From positions 12,400,506 to 12,464,505 of the forward strand of contig CM018052.1 of NCBI GenBank assembly GCA_008638375.1: DNA of 64,000 nucleotides, written 5' to 3'. Shown here piece by piece: positions 22,411-34,786 of the stretch. The stretch is from Nyssa sinensis (Eukaryota; Streptophyta; Magnoliopsida; Cornales; Nyssaceae). The position numbers and the translations under genes were made by a program. The stretch's first letter is position 1. Each line of letters starts with the position of its first letter. The notes under the pieces are model-generated. The model saw only the letters and a list, made by a program, of their open reading frames with translations, searched no databases and was not told the origin of the DNA.

Positions 22411-23474
22411 TTTTTTTTTCTATTATTGATCGGTAAAGAAAAAATGTATTAATAAAAAATAGGGTCGTTCAGGAAACAATCTATGAAAATTACTAAAATT
22501 AATATCTAGTCAAAGACCAAATATATTAACCCATAAAGTCCTTTAACTATTCAATGCCAAAAAACCCCCTCTAGTGAAACCCCGTAAAATCTATAAGAAC
22601 CCCAAAAAAGTTTTACAAAACTTTAAAATTCAATAACCTATAATTTATAAATCTATTTTAAATAAAGTTTATATATTTGGATTCTAAACATTGAAATCTT
22701 TCAAACAAGATCCATATTGAAAAACAAATCACTCCAAAACTGTAAAAATTCATCTCAACGAAAAAATTCTCAATTGTTATTAGTTTTATTAAGATTTTGA
22801 ACCACATGTTGGATGGTCAAAAAACACTTTCAAGGTAGTAGAAATTTTTCAAAAAAAATAATATTTGAGGTACAGTGATTAAAAACTCACTAGTTGGGAG
22901 TTTCCCAAACTATAAAAATTTATACTTTTATAAAAATTGTGAAAATCCTCAATTGTGTTTGCCAAAATAAATACCACAACCCCATAATTATAGCAATAAC
23001 TAACGATCCACTCTTCATTGTAGCATATATTCTGTAAGGCTTTGGGAAACCATTAAACGAACAGTGAATACTCTTGTCGGACCCTTCGGGCAAAAGCTGA
23101 TTTCTTTCTGCATGAACCTTCGAGGCTTCTTCACTTTTCATAGGAAGGTAAAGAGAGTTTGAGCGAGGCTAAGAACTTATCACCACCACCACCATCATTA
23201 ATTTTTTTTTTTTTTTTGCTTACGATTAAATTTGGATTCTTGTCTTGGTTATTCTTTTTCTCCACAATTCCAAGAAAAGAAGGTGTGTGTAGTTATGTTA
23301 CCAATTTCTTTCCACCCCCTAGTGAAAGCTCGAGATCTAAAAACTCAGATTTTATGCAATTCTTACAACTGATGATTTCAATTGTGAGTACTTAACCTCT
23401 AACATGCCATCCACTGGACATGGACCTACTAAAAATGGAGACCTATCAGGGGTCCTTGAATCCACAACCATCTC
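22411..23474. other. AT-rich sequence without a supported gene
   Basis: The only structure I see is a segment (about 22740-22890) that is an inverted relative of 11390-11570. The short open stretch on the minus strand at 23141-22920 has no recognisable features. Confidence 0.5.
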
Positions 23475-24029
23475 TATCACGACTCGGAACCCAGCCTCTG
23501 TAGATTAGATCTTTGTGATTGGCCACCAAGGCCTTTCAATGATCAAATAATCTTTCTAATTACCATTTATCAAATGCAGCGGAATAATTTTTTTTCTTTT
23601 TTCATATTCATAAAGTAAATCGTATAACCTGATCAATCATTTAACCATTGTCTCTGAATAATATAGTTTCCATATCACAATGCAATAGTGAGTAGTTTTA
23701 AATTACACAACTGAAATAGTTCGATGATGTCACATCTATAATTCACATAGCCAAAAATTATCTAATCCATCTTTCATTAAAGATCCATCAAAACAACTCG
23801 CTTCATCCTTTAAGCACTCAATTTGCATTTCTTGAAATGAGCTTATCTAATCTTTGCTTGAAAACAAGCTAAACTTTTGTAATGTGCTCCACGGCTTCGT
23901 GATAATTCCATAACATGCCAAGGGTTTCAAAACTACTATGTAGTTCTATACTAAGATTTATATATTCATTTAGAAATATAATACGTCATATCAAAGTATA
24001 TAATTAAGTCAAAGCATAAGAGTTCAACG

Positions 24030-24760
24030 AATAATATCAAATTCGTTTTCAATAGTTCTTAGCTGAATCAAAGTCGTAATTCAATAGTCAATATCATAGT
24101 TCAATAATCAATATCATAGTTCAATCATAGTCATAATTTCAATAATCAATATCATAATTTAATAACATAGTTCGATAAACAATATCATAATTCGATAGTC
24201 AATATCATAGATCAATCTTAGTCATAGTTCAAAAACATGGTTCGATAAACAAAATTATAGTTCAGTAGTCAATATCATAATTCGATCTTAGTCATAGTTC
24301 AATAATCAATATTATAGTTCAATAACATAGTTCGATAAATAATATCAAAGTTCGATAGTCAATATCATAGTTCAATCTTTATCATGGTTCGACAAAAAAA
24401 AATCAAGGTTCAGTAGTTGATATCATAGTTCAATCTTAGTCATAGTTCAATAATCAATATCATAGTTCAATAACATAGTTCGATAAACTATATCATAGTT
24501 CGATAGTCAATATCATAGTTTAATCTTAATCATAGTTCAAAATCATGGTTCGATAAACAAAATCATAATTCAGTAGTCCATATCATAGTTTGATCTTAGT
24601 CATAGTTCAATAGTCAATATCATAGTTCAATCATAGTCATGGCTCAAAATCATAGTTCGATAAACAAAATCATAGTTTAGTAGTCAATATCATAGTTCAA
24701 TCGTATTCATAGTTCAATAATTCTTAGTTGATGGTTCAAAGATCAATCATGGTTTATATT
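24030..24760. repeat. Degenerate minisatellite, CATAGTTCAAT-type units
   Basis: Several dozen units of about 15-22 bp built on ATCATAGTTCAAT, ATCATAGTTCGAT and TCAATATCATAG, arranged in a higher-order pattern of roughly 95-110 bp (AATCATGGTTCGATAAACAA recurs at intervals). It is inside the LTR and absent from the two related LTRs in this window. Confidence 0.85.
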
Positions 24761-25561
24761 CGATATTTACAGGGGTTCAAGCCCATAAATTCCTCTTCTA
24801 TGGTTAGCAAATTAGAACATCGTTGACTGAAATCGATGTTCAGTGAAACTAGTTCGATAACACTGTTCTGTGCGGCGTGCCACAAATATACCCCGTGGTT
24901 AGGGTTTGATAAAGTCACAATCTATTCGATAATGAACATACATAGAAGATTTTGTTATTAAAAATCATAAAGAAAATGACAATATATATCGGTAAGTCAT
25001 TCAAAATGATATTAAGTGAAAGGCGTCTATTATCAAAGTCATAAAGGAATTCAATATTTATATCCATAATAAAATCCACCTTAAGCATGGCATGAAATAC
25101 TCACCTAAAGTCCAAAAGTCTTATGCCACAATCCTTTCCTTAGTCGAAAGTCCTTATAACACAATTCAAGATCTAATTAAGCACTTGCGGTAGCTTCATT
25201 AAGTCTTAAGGACGTATTGGTTATTTTTTAGTTTGTTATCGAGTCTTATTTTCCTTAAAAGGACATCACCGTTAGGTCCAGAGTGTCGAAGATAATTGAT
25301 TTAGGCTTTTTCGAATCTTAATTTGTATATCTATAGCTTATATTATGCCTAGGGGCATTTTTGTAATTCTTATATTTTACATTTCCTAATTTTTGGGAGT
25401 CCATTTTGTAAAACAGACCTCGCCATTAGGTCCAGAACGTCGAAGAAAGTCAGAATACACTATTCTTTCATTTTATTCAGGTATGGAGCATTTATCATAA
25501 TTAATTTTATTTAATTATTTTATTTAATAATATGTATATATTTTATTATTATTATTACACA

Positions 25562-25650
25562 AGTGCCACGATGGCACAGTGGCACACGAGTGACACTTTA
25601 GGTCTCCCACGTGTGAGAGGTTCACGGTTCAAACTTGGGGAGCTGTGGCT
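25562..25650 (+). repeat. tRNA-like segment inside the LTR
   Basis: GATGGCACAGTGGCACACGA resembles a Pol III box A region and GGTTCAAACTT, about 50 bp on, a degenerate box B (consensus GGTTCRANYCC). It sits antisense to the LTR. A fossil tRNA-derived SINE head is one reading. Confidence 0.4.
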
Positions 25651-26880
25651 CCCATTATTTTTCTGATTTTTGTTTTGCCAAATAGCGGACAAGGAGCCAA
25701 ACCAGCAATAGGCTATCCCAGGCCTAACCGATTTATCAAATTTGGGGTTTATCCGCGTTGCACAATAGTCTAAATCCACTTAAAACATTTAAATTAAATT
25801 CTCAAAACGACGTTGTTTTGGTTACCCGTTACTCTGCCTGGGTGTGTTTTGACCCGAACCCGTGACCGAAGAACTATTTAACCAAACCCGAGTAACCTTC
25901 TTCTCTAGTGGATCGCCGGTCATCGTCTCCAGCGACGGTGTTGAAAACTAGAAAATTCCTAGTTTTAAAACTCATTTTTCGTTTGGTTTTTGAGCCACTT
26001 ATTGATTCTAAATCATTCTAAACTCTCTTAGGATCAATTTAAGGTCAATTGGTCCAACAATTCTTAGTCAAACAGCCAGATTCCGTTTACCCTGATTTTT
26101 CTAACGAGCTTGAATTTTCACTGTTTCTCATTCGTTTCATCACCATTTTTTATCGTTCTTGGACCATTATAATCGTTGAGGAAGTGTCTACATGCCTAGG
26201 GCCTTAAAAATTGATTTAGTCAAAGTTCTTTTGGGTGGACCGATTATCCCCTAAACCTACAACCTCTTATAAAATGCTCATTTCTGAGCCAAATGTCTTG
26301 GTTCCTTTCGCATTATAACCCATTTTTCATCTAGTTTGGGTCCTCGTTCACAAAATCCCTTTTATTTTAATTTTTGTTGGAACCCAAGCTTCGAGCCTCC
26401 ATTAATGGTGCCTCTACTGTGCGGGGTTCTCCTAGAGCCTCGTAGTCCATTATCTTACTAAACTTACAATGATTTCTTCCAAAAACTAAATAAGAGGTCT
26501 AAGGTTTGAATCTTACCCCTTTGGAGCTAGTTTTGAAAGCTTTCAAATTTTCTCTCTCACTAGCAGCTTCTTTCTCCCTTGTTCTCCAGCACTCTCTCTT
26601 GGTCGCATACATGGTTAGGGTTCTTTCTATGTCCCTACGGTTAGAGAACTCCCTTCTTGGGTCTGGTTTGGGTAGCCTCACATGCAACACTCCTTCTTCT
26701 TCTCCTCTCTCTCTCACTCTCTTCCTATCCAAACTACCTTTGCTTGAAATACAGAATATCTATACACACGCAAGTCTGATTATATCCTTATGCACTCAAG
26801 GTCTGTGCATATATACTTCATGGAGGGATTTGATGCATGTGTTTTCATTGGTTAAAGTGAGCGTGCAATAGGGTGTTGAC

Positions 26881-27503
26881 ACCTCAATGTTTCAGCATTT
26901 GCCCATCCAATTCCATCTTATAGAGTTATCTTTCAGCTATCATAGCACATGTGTGTTGATAGCCTAATAGGCTCACACTTTAGGTAAGTCCCTCTATGGC
27001 TCAAGGTGCTGGGTTCAATTCCTTAGACCAACATTTTTTACTTTTTTTTCTTTTTGTTGTGTTGGTGGAAAATTTTTCACTTTTATTTAATATCTTATTC
27101 ATTGAGTATACTTAATTTGTATATTTCTAAATTTCTTAATATATTTTATATTCATGAAGATTTATCTTTTATGTAGTTAAACTAATTAACATGATTAGTT
27201 ATGATACTTGCTTAAACATTTAGGCTTAACATATATGTATTTCTTTATTAATTTCATCGTCGTTTTTCATATCGATTTCTTCTATTTTAATTCTCACAAG
27301 AATTATAATTGCGATGTTATTGTCATGGTCTAATTGAATGGAAGGACTAGTCGACTAGAATTGACAGAACCTAAATAACACAAAAATCTAACACTTTTAG
27401 TCGACTGAATGGACGAACCAGTAGACTAGATGGAAGGACCAATTGAGTAGAATTAACATAAGCTAAACAACACAAAAATCCATAAGTTTCAGTCGACTGA
27501 ATG
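26881..27503. other. Sequence between LTRs with tRNA-like and GTCGACT repeats
   Basis: A tRNA-like stretch at about 26957-27030 (GATAGCCTAATAGG, then GGGTTCAATTCC) is followed by T-rich DNA. From 27345 to 27503 two diverged copies of a unit with a 92-bp period occur, each ending TCAGTCGACTGAATG or similar. No gene. This is the left flank of the solo LTR. Confidence 0.55.
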
Positions 27504-27919
27504 TGTAATACCCCGACCTTGATTAATTAATAATTAGTTTGTTAATTATTAATTAGAACCGACATAAAGAATGATTAAGAAAGTTAATCGATAATCTCTC
27601 AACGGTCATAATAGACTCATAAAATAATTAAGCACATCAGAAATGAAGGCGTAATGTCCGAACCTAATTACCAATTAATTAGGTGAAATGATGTTATTTT
27701 AAAACTGTGGAAACTCAAATTAGCAAACTATGACAGTCACAAATAAATAATAACTGATACGAGGCCTTTGATAATAAGGCTAACCAAAATACGAAATCCT
27801 CAGAAGAAACCGTTTCGTAAAAAGAGCACTAAAAAAGAAAAGATAACGAAAATAGCCAAAACGGAATTTTGCGCCAGCCAAACAAGGCCTAAGTCCAAAA
27901 TATGGAAAAATACCCAAAA

Positions 27920-28010
27920 GTGAGGCCAAGGGGATTTGAACCCTTGACTAAGTGGGGCAAGATTCTTGTTACCCAACAAAATTACCAAGTGGGCTGCCAA
28001 CAACTTCATG
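27920..28010 (-). repeat. tRNA-like segment in the solo LTR
   Basis: On the minus strand AGCCCACTTGGTAATTTTG is a possible box A region and GGGTTCAAATCCCC holds a perfect box B (GGTTCAAATCC). The related LTRs at 48785 and 53753 have the same segment (about 49183 and 54147) with GGTTCAAAACC. Confidence 0.5.
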
Positions 28011-29184
28011 CCTAAAATTGCAACAAAATTGTATATAATACTAAATTATTCTAGTCCACCTCCCAAATTGGCCAATGGCCATGCATGCAAATCCTTCATC
28101 ATTAGCTCACATCATCTCCTTTCAACTCGACATCAGTCATCCGAACCCACCAAATCTCTTATACGCATGCATTTATATATATATATATAGGTGCATATGT
28201 ATAGGTGGGCAATGTGATATATATAAGAACTATATACTTTGGGACACTCCAAAAATCAGTGTGCTGCAGACGTGAGTGAGTGATTTTTTGTGTGTTGTGT
28301 AGGTGTTAGAGAGAGAGAGAGAAGAGTGAGAGAGAATGGAGCATTGTGTGTGAGAGGAAGGTTCATATACATGTGTGTGTATGCATGTAAGTGTCACCCA
28401 AGTGAACGTGAAGGAGCCTGGGCAACCTTAAGAAGCATTGAGAGGGTCTGAACCAAACCAAGAAGAGATGAGCTCACTGTTCAGAGGTATAAACCTTAAA
28501 CTATTAAATTTTTTTATTTAGAAATTTTGTACTGTTTTGATGTTTTTGGGCCCTATTAATTGCATGCATAATATATAAAATATGAAATTTGGGTTAAGGC
28601 GTGAGAAGTGGACCTCAAAACAACCTAGAACCCTAAGCCGTACACACAGCCGCCATTAATGCACCTTGGTTGAGACAGGTCTGAAAACACTTACACTAAA
28701 CCAAGTTTTGCCTATTGAAACTTGGACTAGACCTCACCAGCGTTTCAAAAACACTAATCCGCGACCCCAAAGACCTAAAATTGGCCATGAAATCACGAGT
28801 TGTAGGTTTGGGTTTTAGAACCCAACCTTACAAAAACACGATAAAACCTGCTTTTTGGAATGAGGATTAAACCCCCATGTCACTACGATCATGACAAGCT
28901 AAACGCCATTAGGAATGGTGATGAAATGAAGGTTTACTAAGGAGTTGTAGGTACGGCCATGGTGAGGTAAAACCTAACTACTGAGCTCGATGTAAGGCCT
29001 TAAATGGATGCCAAAAGATTAGCAAACCCTTTAGGAACACAGAACACCCAAGAACAGAGAAAATCTGTGATTAAAATGCATGAAAATAGGAAAAATAAAA
29101 CCCAGAATTTAGGGCTATAGTGAGGTGAGTTGGGGGAAGACGATGAAGAGTGACGGGTCATGGGTCCGACCTCGGGTCGGGTCC

Positions 29185-30760
29185 TGATGAGTGTGTAAAA
29201 GTGCACTCTAAATACTCTATTATTAGATTAAATTGCTAAAATATGGATAGAAATATTGGGTTCTAATTGATATTATTTAATTTAATTTCTATTTACAATG
29301 AGATATATTTGAGCATCATTTTATAATATTTTAAACCTCAAATAAATGCATTGAATAGTCTTTGTGAATTTTATTCCGGAACAGTTGCAAAACTCATTAT
29401 TTGTTTCAGTTACCCATGGTGACATTAACTTATTATTTGTTGGCTTGGATAGAACATTTGAAGAATAAAGAAAGAAAAATAAAAGAAGAAAAAGTCAAGC
29501 AACAAAAGTGAGGCACGACTACATGGAGAAGAAGCCAGGAAAAGCAAAGGTAGAAAAACCAAAAGAAAAGAAAAAAAAAGTCAAAGGCGAAAGAAGAGTC
29601 CAGGCGCTATACCAACAATGCGTTGAGGCGCTAAAGTGATGTGGGCAAACGACTTGTTGTGCGGCTGAATGAAGAAAACCAAGGTGGGCAAGTGGCTGAC
29701 GTGGGGTTTTGAGATGTGGGGCCCAGGCGTGAGAAAAATGGGTTGATTGCAACGTGAGGGTGCTGGGCTTTGTGGCGCTAGAATTCAAAGAGTGAGGCGC
29801 CTAGGGCTGTTTTGAAAAGGAAAACGTGAAGTGGGGCCCGGGGCACGACTAGGGCTTGAGGCGCTGTTTTGCGTGAGGCGTTGGGGTATTAAAAAAAATG
29901 ACAGAACAGGAAAAATAACAACGGGAGTCCTGCAGCTGATTGAAAAACAGAAAGGAACCAGAGCTGCGATAGAGCAGTGCGGCGCAAAGAAAAAAATGGC
30001 TACTGGTTACTTCACGGATTCTTTTTGCTTAAGATTTATGTTGTCCGTCATGGGTAACTCAATCTTTAAGTAGGGTGAGGGATGAACTTGCACACTAGAT
30101 GATATTTTTAATTTATTTTTGATTCATGTACATGATTTTTATTTAGTAAAATTCTTTGGTTGTTATTCTCAATTTATTGTTGGGTTTTATTCTTCGAATG
30201 ATTAAAGGGTTTAGTCTGTTTATAGATTTAGTCATGCTTTTTCTATTGAATGGATTAATGTTTTGATTATTTTTGGAACAACTGATTATTTATATTGATT
30301 TAATTCTTTGCTGCTATATTGCTCACTTGGTATATTGTCGTCGTTGGGCTATCTCAATGTGAATAATAATTGGCATGATCTAAAAGTGATGGATGATTTT
30401 TCAAAGGGTTACATTTGGTTTAATTTTGGTTCATAATTTTATTTCTTCTGATTGAGATTTTTGTAATTAAATTCTCAATTGAGTTATCAGTGAATTAAAA
30501 ATAATTAAAATACCAGATATGTGCAAGGGATTCCCGACACTCTACTGTTCGTTAAATTTGAGTACTTTGTTTGTTAATCACTTTATTTAATTTTAAATTG
30601 CGTTCAAAATCACTTTTTATATTTTTATTTTCTCGGTAATTGTTTAATATTTTCTTTAGTTTCAGAAATTCTTTCTGTTATTCTTTTAATTTTGTCTCCT
30701 TGTGGAATCGACACCCTAAAGCTACACTACAACTACCACGTTAATCTTTAGGCAAAATCA
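29185..30760 (+). repeat. 5' LTR of the Athila element
   Basis: 1576 bp, TGATGAGTG to AAAATCA. Differs from the 3' LTR by scattered substitutions and a gap of some 17 bases near 29560. A stretch with GGCGC words (29590-29900) is locally GC-richer than the surroundings. Confidence 0.93.
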
Positions 30761-30765
30761 AATTT

Positions 30766-30783
30766 TGGCGCCGTTGCCGGGGA
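30766..30783 (+). other. Primer-binding site, tRNA-Asp type
   Basis: TGGCGCCGTTGCCGGGGA is complementary to the 3' end of plant tRNA-Asp (GTC) and is the classical Athila primer site. It starts five bases after the LTR end. Confidence 0.9.
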
Positions 30784-30932
30784 GACGATAGAAGAATTAG
30801 TAGATAGTTTTTTCTTTTCAACAGTTTATAAATGCAGTAACTTCGTTCCCTTCTTTTTACTTGCTGCATTATTATTTTATATATTTATTTATTTATTTAT
30901 TATTATTTTTTTCTTCTTCATTTTTATCTTGC

Positions 30933-31784
30933 ATGCATAATATGTATAGGGACGCATTAGGTCAATTTGCTTGTAAGCCTATGTTAGAGTTAGATTCAGA
31001 GTCTAATTTTTCTAATTTTTTGTTTGATAATTCTTCAAATTCTGAAAATATGAGTGAACATGAGGATGAACCCACTAAGACCCTTCAGGATTACCTCCAC
31101 CCTACACGCACAGCCATACCATCATGCATCATGTTTCCACCTAATACTCGTCAAATTGATGTTAAAACAGGGGTGATACAGTTACTCCCTACATTTCATG
31201 GTTTGGAAAATGAAAATCCATATGTGCACATTAGGGAATTTGAAGAGGTAGTTGCGACTTTTCATAGTCAAAATGCAACACAAGACATTGTGAGACTTAA
31301 GTTCTTTCCTTTTTCTTTGAAGGATAGAGCTAAGAGTTGGCTATACTCACTGAGACCACGGTCGATTGGATCGTGGAATGAGACGACTCAGATTTTCTTT
31401 ACTAAATACTTTCCCCAACATAAGACCAATGCTTTAAAAAGACAGATTTTCACCTTTGCACAAAAGGACAGTGAGACTTTGTATCAGTCCTGTGAGAGAT
31501 TTAAGGAGTTATTGAGTATGTGCCCTCAATATGGGTATGCGAGTTGGCGTTTAGTGAGTTATTTCTATGAGGGACTTATACCTAGAGAGCGCCAATTTGT
31601 AGAGATGATGTGAAATGGTGAGTTTTTACAAAAAGATCCTGATGAGGCCATAGAGTACCTTAATGAGTTTGCTGAAAAAGCTCACACTTGGACGGACCTA
31701 GTGCTACTGAGAGCACAAATAGGTCAGCGGCAGTGAGCCAGCAAATGGCGCAAGGCGTTGTGAAGAAGAGAGAAAATTCTAGCC
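30933..31784 (+). pseudogene. gag: Athila gag, N-terminal part
   Basis: Starts at ATG 30933 or 30942 (MYRDALGQFACKP). An acidic region with SEHEDEPTKTLQDYL precedes the gag capsid domain, with FHGLENENPYVHIREFEEV, LKDRAKSWLYSLRP, FFTKYFPQHKTN and ERFKELLSMCPQYG. TGA at 31611 replaces a Cys codon in EMM-C-NGEFLQKDPDEA. A frameshift near 31695 moves the frame to GPSATESTNRSAAV. At about 31785 the sequence turns into LTR-like DNA, so the frame is broken. The C-terminal part resumes at 32963. Confidence 0.85.
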
Positions 31785-32962
31785 ACCAACTGCTTCATGT
31801 TTATTTACTTCATGAGATTTATGTTGTCCTTCCTGCAGATGGGTAACTAAATTTTTAAGTAGGGTTAAGGATGAACTTACATATTAGATGGTAATTTTTA
31901 ATTTATTTTTGATTCATGTACGAAATTTTTATTTATTAAAATTCTTTGGTTTATCATTCTCAATTGTTGGTATTTTATTCTCCGAATAATTACAGAGTTT
32001 ATTCTGTTTATAGATTCAGTCATGCTTTTTCTATTGAATGGATTAATTCTTTGATTATGTTTGGATCAATTAAGTATTTCTATTGATTTAATTCTTTGCT
32101 GCAATATTGCTCCCTGGGTACATTGTCATCATTGGATTTTCTCAATGTGAATAACAATTTGTGGGATTTAGAAGTGTTGAGTGATTTTTCAAAGGGTTAC
32201 ATTTTGTTTAATTTTGGTTCATAATTCTATATCTTCCGATTGAGATTTTTGGAATTAAATTCTCAATTGAGTTATCAGTAAATTAAAAATAATTAAAATA
32301 CCGTATATGTGCGAGGGATTCCCGACGCTCTACTGTTTGTTAATTTGAGTATTTTTTTTCTGTTAATCACTTTGTTTAAATTTTAAGTTGCATTTTAAAT
32401 CACTTTTTATATTTTTATTTTCTCGTGAATCATTTAATATTTTCTTTAGTTTCAGAAATTCTTTCTATTATTCTTTTAATTTGTCTCCCTGTGGAATCGA
32501 CACCCCAAAGCTACACTACAACTACCGCGTTATTCTTTGGGCGTAATCAAATTTTGACGCCGTTGCCGGGGAGATAGTAGAAGAATTAGTAGATAATTTT
32601 TCTTTTCAGCAGTTTGTAAAGGCAGTAATTTCGTTCCCTTCTTTTTACTTGCTGCATTATTATTTTATTTTATTTATTTTTGTTTTGTTTTTGTTTGCTT
32701 TTATTTTCATTTTTTTTCTTCTTTTTGTTTGATGTTGTTTTCTTTATTTTTATTTACTGGTTAATTTCATTTTGTCAATTCAGATTGCCATCTTTGGTGC
32801 TTAGCGAGCTGCCCACGTCCCACATCAGGTGTATTCTACCCTTTTCAGTACCGTCCATTCAATTTTGATTGTTAAAACATTGAGGACAATGTTTCATTTA
32901 AGTTGGGGGGTGGTGGTTGCAAATTCAACATTTAAAATGCTGTGGCATATTTTCATGTGTCA
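31785..32962 (+). mobile_element. Chimeric LTR half, primer site, leader and 3' UTR inside gag
   Basis: 31785-32552 matches the 3' half of this family's LTR (compare 30000-30760). It is followed by a second primer site (GACGCCGTTGCCGGGGA, about 32557-32573) and leader (to about 32660). Through a T-rich stretch the sequence then becomes the 3' UTR found at 35130-35428 and ends at CATGTGTC, where gag resumes. There is no upstream LTR half and no 3' LTR. Confidence 0.85.
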
Positions 32963-33590
32963 CGACCTACATGGAACCCAAATGGTGGTGGAATTTACCA
33001 TCTCAGGGAGGAGGATAACTTGAAAGCTAAGGTTGAGATACTCACTAGGGAGTTAAAGGTGTTAAAGGCTAGTGACTTAAAGCCAACACACTTGGCTAAT
33101 CATGCAGAGTCTTCTAGACCATGTTCGGTGTGTGGCAGGGTAGATCACCTCACCCAAGAGTGTCCTACATTTTCTGAGATGAGAGGGATGTATGAGGACC
33201 AATGTAATACCTTAGAAATGTACAAGAAGCCTTTCACACCCTTCTTTGAGACTTACAATCTGAGGTGGCGCAATCACCTCAATTTTAGCTGGAAGTCTGA
33301 AAACCAAGCACCTGCACCACCACTTGCACAACCCCCTAGATCATACCCTGCACCATATCATTCATCTTCATCTTCTAGGAATTCTTGAGAAGATATTTTG
33401 CATGTATTTATTGAAGCACAAGGTAAGACTAACCAAAAGTTTGAATCTTTGATTACGCAGGTTGTGGAAGAAAATAAGGAGATAAAAAGCCAAGTGTCCA
33501 AATTGATGAGCTTTTTGAGTGTGACTAAGCAAGGTAAGTTCCCTTCTCAAGCGCAGTCCACACCCCATAGTCAACATATGGCGTAAGAGA
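32963..33590 (+). pseudogene. gag: Athila gag, C-terminal part with zinc knuckle
   Basis: RPTWNPNGGGIYHLREEDNL is followed by a zinc knuckle CSVCGRVDHLTQECP (CCHC), a Pro-rich segment, a TGA at 33386, then EAQGKTNQKFESLITQVVEE, a helical stretch. It is the continuation of the gag broken at 31784. TAA at 33584 ends the open stretch but NLKDVNAIVTRSGKSL follows in frame. Confidence 0.85.
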
Positions 33591-34786
33591 ATTTGAAGGA
33601 TGTGAACGCAATTGTGACTCGAAGTGGTAAGTCCTTACACATCCCAACAATAGACAAATCGGAAGATATGGATAAGGATCAAGATAGTAATGATGCTGAG
33701 CTACCCAAGGAATTAGAGGTGACAAAGAGCCATGTTAAGGTACCATTCCCACACGCTTTAAAATGAACCAAGCAAACTTTGGATCCTAACAATGAAATCC
33801 TAGAGAATCTCAGGCAGGTAAAAATCAATCTTCCTCTTTTACATGTGATTAAACAAGTTCCTACTTATGCAAAAGTTCTTAAAGATTTATGTACAGTTAA
33901 GAGGAAGCACCATGTGAAGAAGACAACATTCCTAACAGAGCAAGTTAGTGCTCTAATTGAGCAGAGGATTCCTCCCAAGTACAAGGATCCTGGTTGTCGA
34001 ACTATTGCATGCAGCATTAGAAATCATGAGTTTGGACAAGCTTTGCTTGATTTAGGAGCTAGTGTGAATTTAATGCCTTCTTCTATTTACTTGCAGTTAG
34101 GGTTGGGAGAAATCAAACCAACTTTTGTGGTATTGCAATTGGCTGACCGTTCAGTCAGAGTGCCACGGGGTGTGGTAGAGGATGTTCTGATTCAAATTGA
34201 TAAATTTTATTATCCTGTTGATTTCATAATCCTTGACACTAGCTCTGTTGTTGACTCTACGTAAAAAATTCCTTTGATTTTAGGTAGGCCTTTCCTTGCC
34301 ACTGCTAATGCTCTTATTAATTGCAGGAATGGGCTCATGAAGCTGTCTTTTGGGAACATGACTCTTGAGGTGAAAATATTTCATGTTGCAAAACAACTAG
34401 AAGAGGAGGACGAGTGCCACCAGACGTACATGATTGATTCACTCATGGATAGGGGAGCTCCTCCAACTCATGATTCTGGTCCCCCTAAGCATTTTCTTGT
34501 TAATTCTAAGTTTGATTATATTTCTGATCCATCTGATGTGGTTGATGTTTGTGCTATTTTTGACAGAACTCGGGATTATGGAACACGGGGATGGCAACTG
34601 AAGTTTGAGGAATTGCCTAAAACAAGTGAAGTGCAGATTCCTTCAAGTGTGGAAGCACCCAAAGTTGAATTGAAGCCTTTGCCTACTTTCCTTGGTCCAA
34701 GTGATACTTTTCCTCTTATTATTTCATTCAAATTGTCTGAGTTTCAAGGTGAGAGATCAATTCAGACCCTAAGTAAGCATAAGTAG
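33591..34786 (+). pseudogene. pol: Athila protease region and RT start
   Basis: After the linker NAIVTRSGKSL comes LRQVKINLPLLHVIKQVPTY and the protease with ALLDLGASVNLMPSSIY (active-site Asp in DLGAS) and IPLILGRPFLATANALI. A TAA at 34262 lies between the last two. The rest, to 34786, is the pre-RT linker typical of Athila, ending in LSKHK. The next residues (AIGWSIAD) are the start of the RT region. The RT palm, RNase H and integrase core do not follow. Confidence 0.88.

Larger units (their letters stand above)
23475..26880 (-). mobile_element. Truncated chromovirus-type LTR
   Basis: The left end TATCACGACTCGGAACCCAG aligns with the LTR end at 41531 (TGTCAGGACCCGAAACCCAG), though the first bases have drifted. 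Landmarks in the same order as in 41531-44792 include AAATAGCGGACAAG, CTATCCC and an ACCCGAACCCG segment. The start of the LTR (expected GGTATTACA on the + strand) is missing near 26880, and no internal region or partner LTR is attached. It contains the minisatellite at 24030-24760 and a tRNA-like stretch. Confidence 0.65.

Noticed and set aside
25562..25650. Functional tRNA gene
   Set aside because: Box words are degenerate, no acceptor stem pairs, and the segment is embedded in an LTR; treated as tRNA-like only.
26506..26871. 121-codon frame on the + strand
   Set aside because: Lies in the truncated LTR, Leu/Ser-rich low-complexity translation, and overlaps an equally long frame on the other strand.
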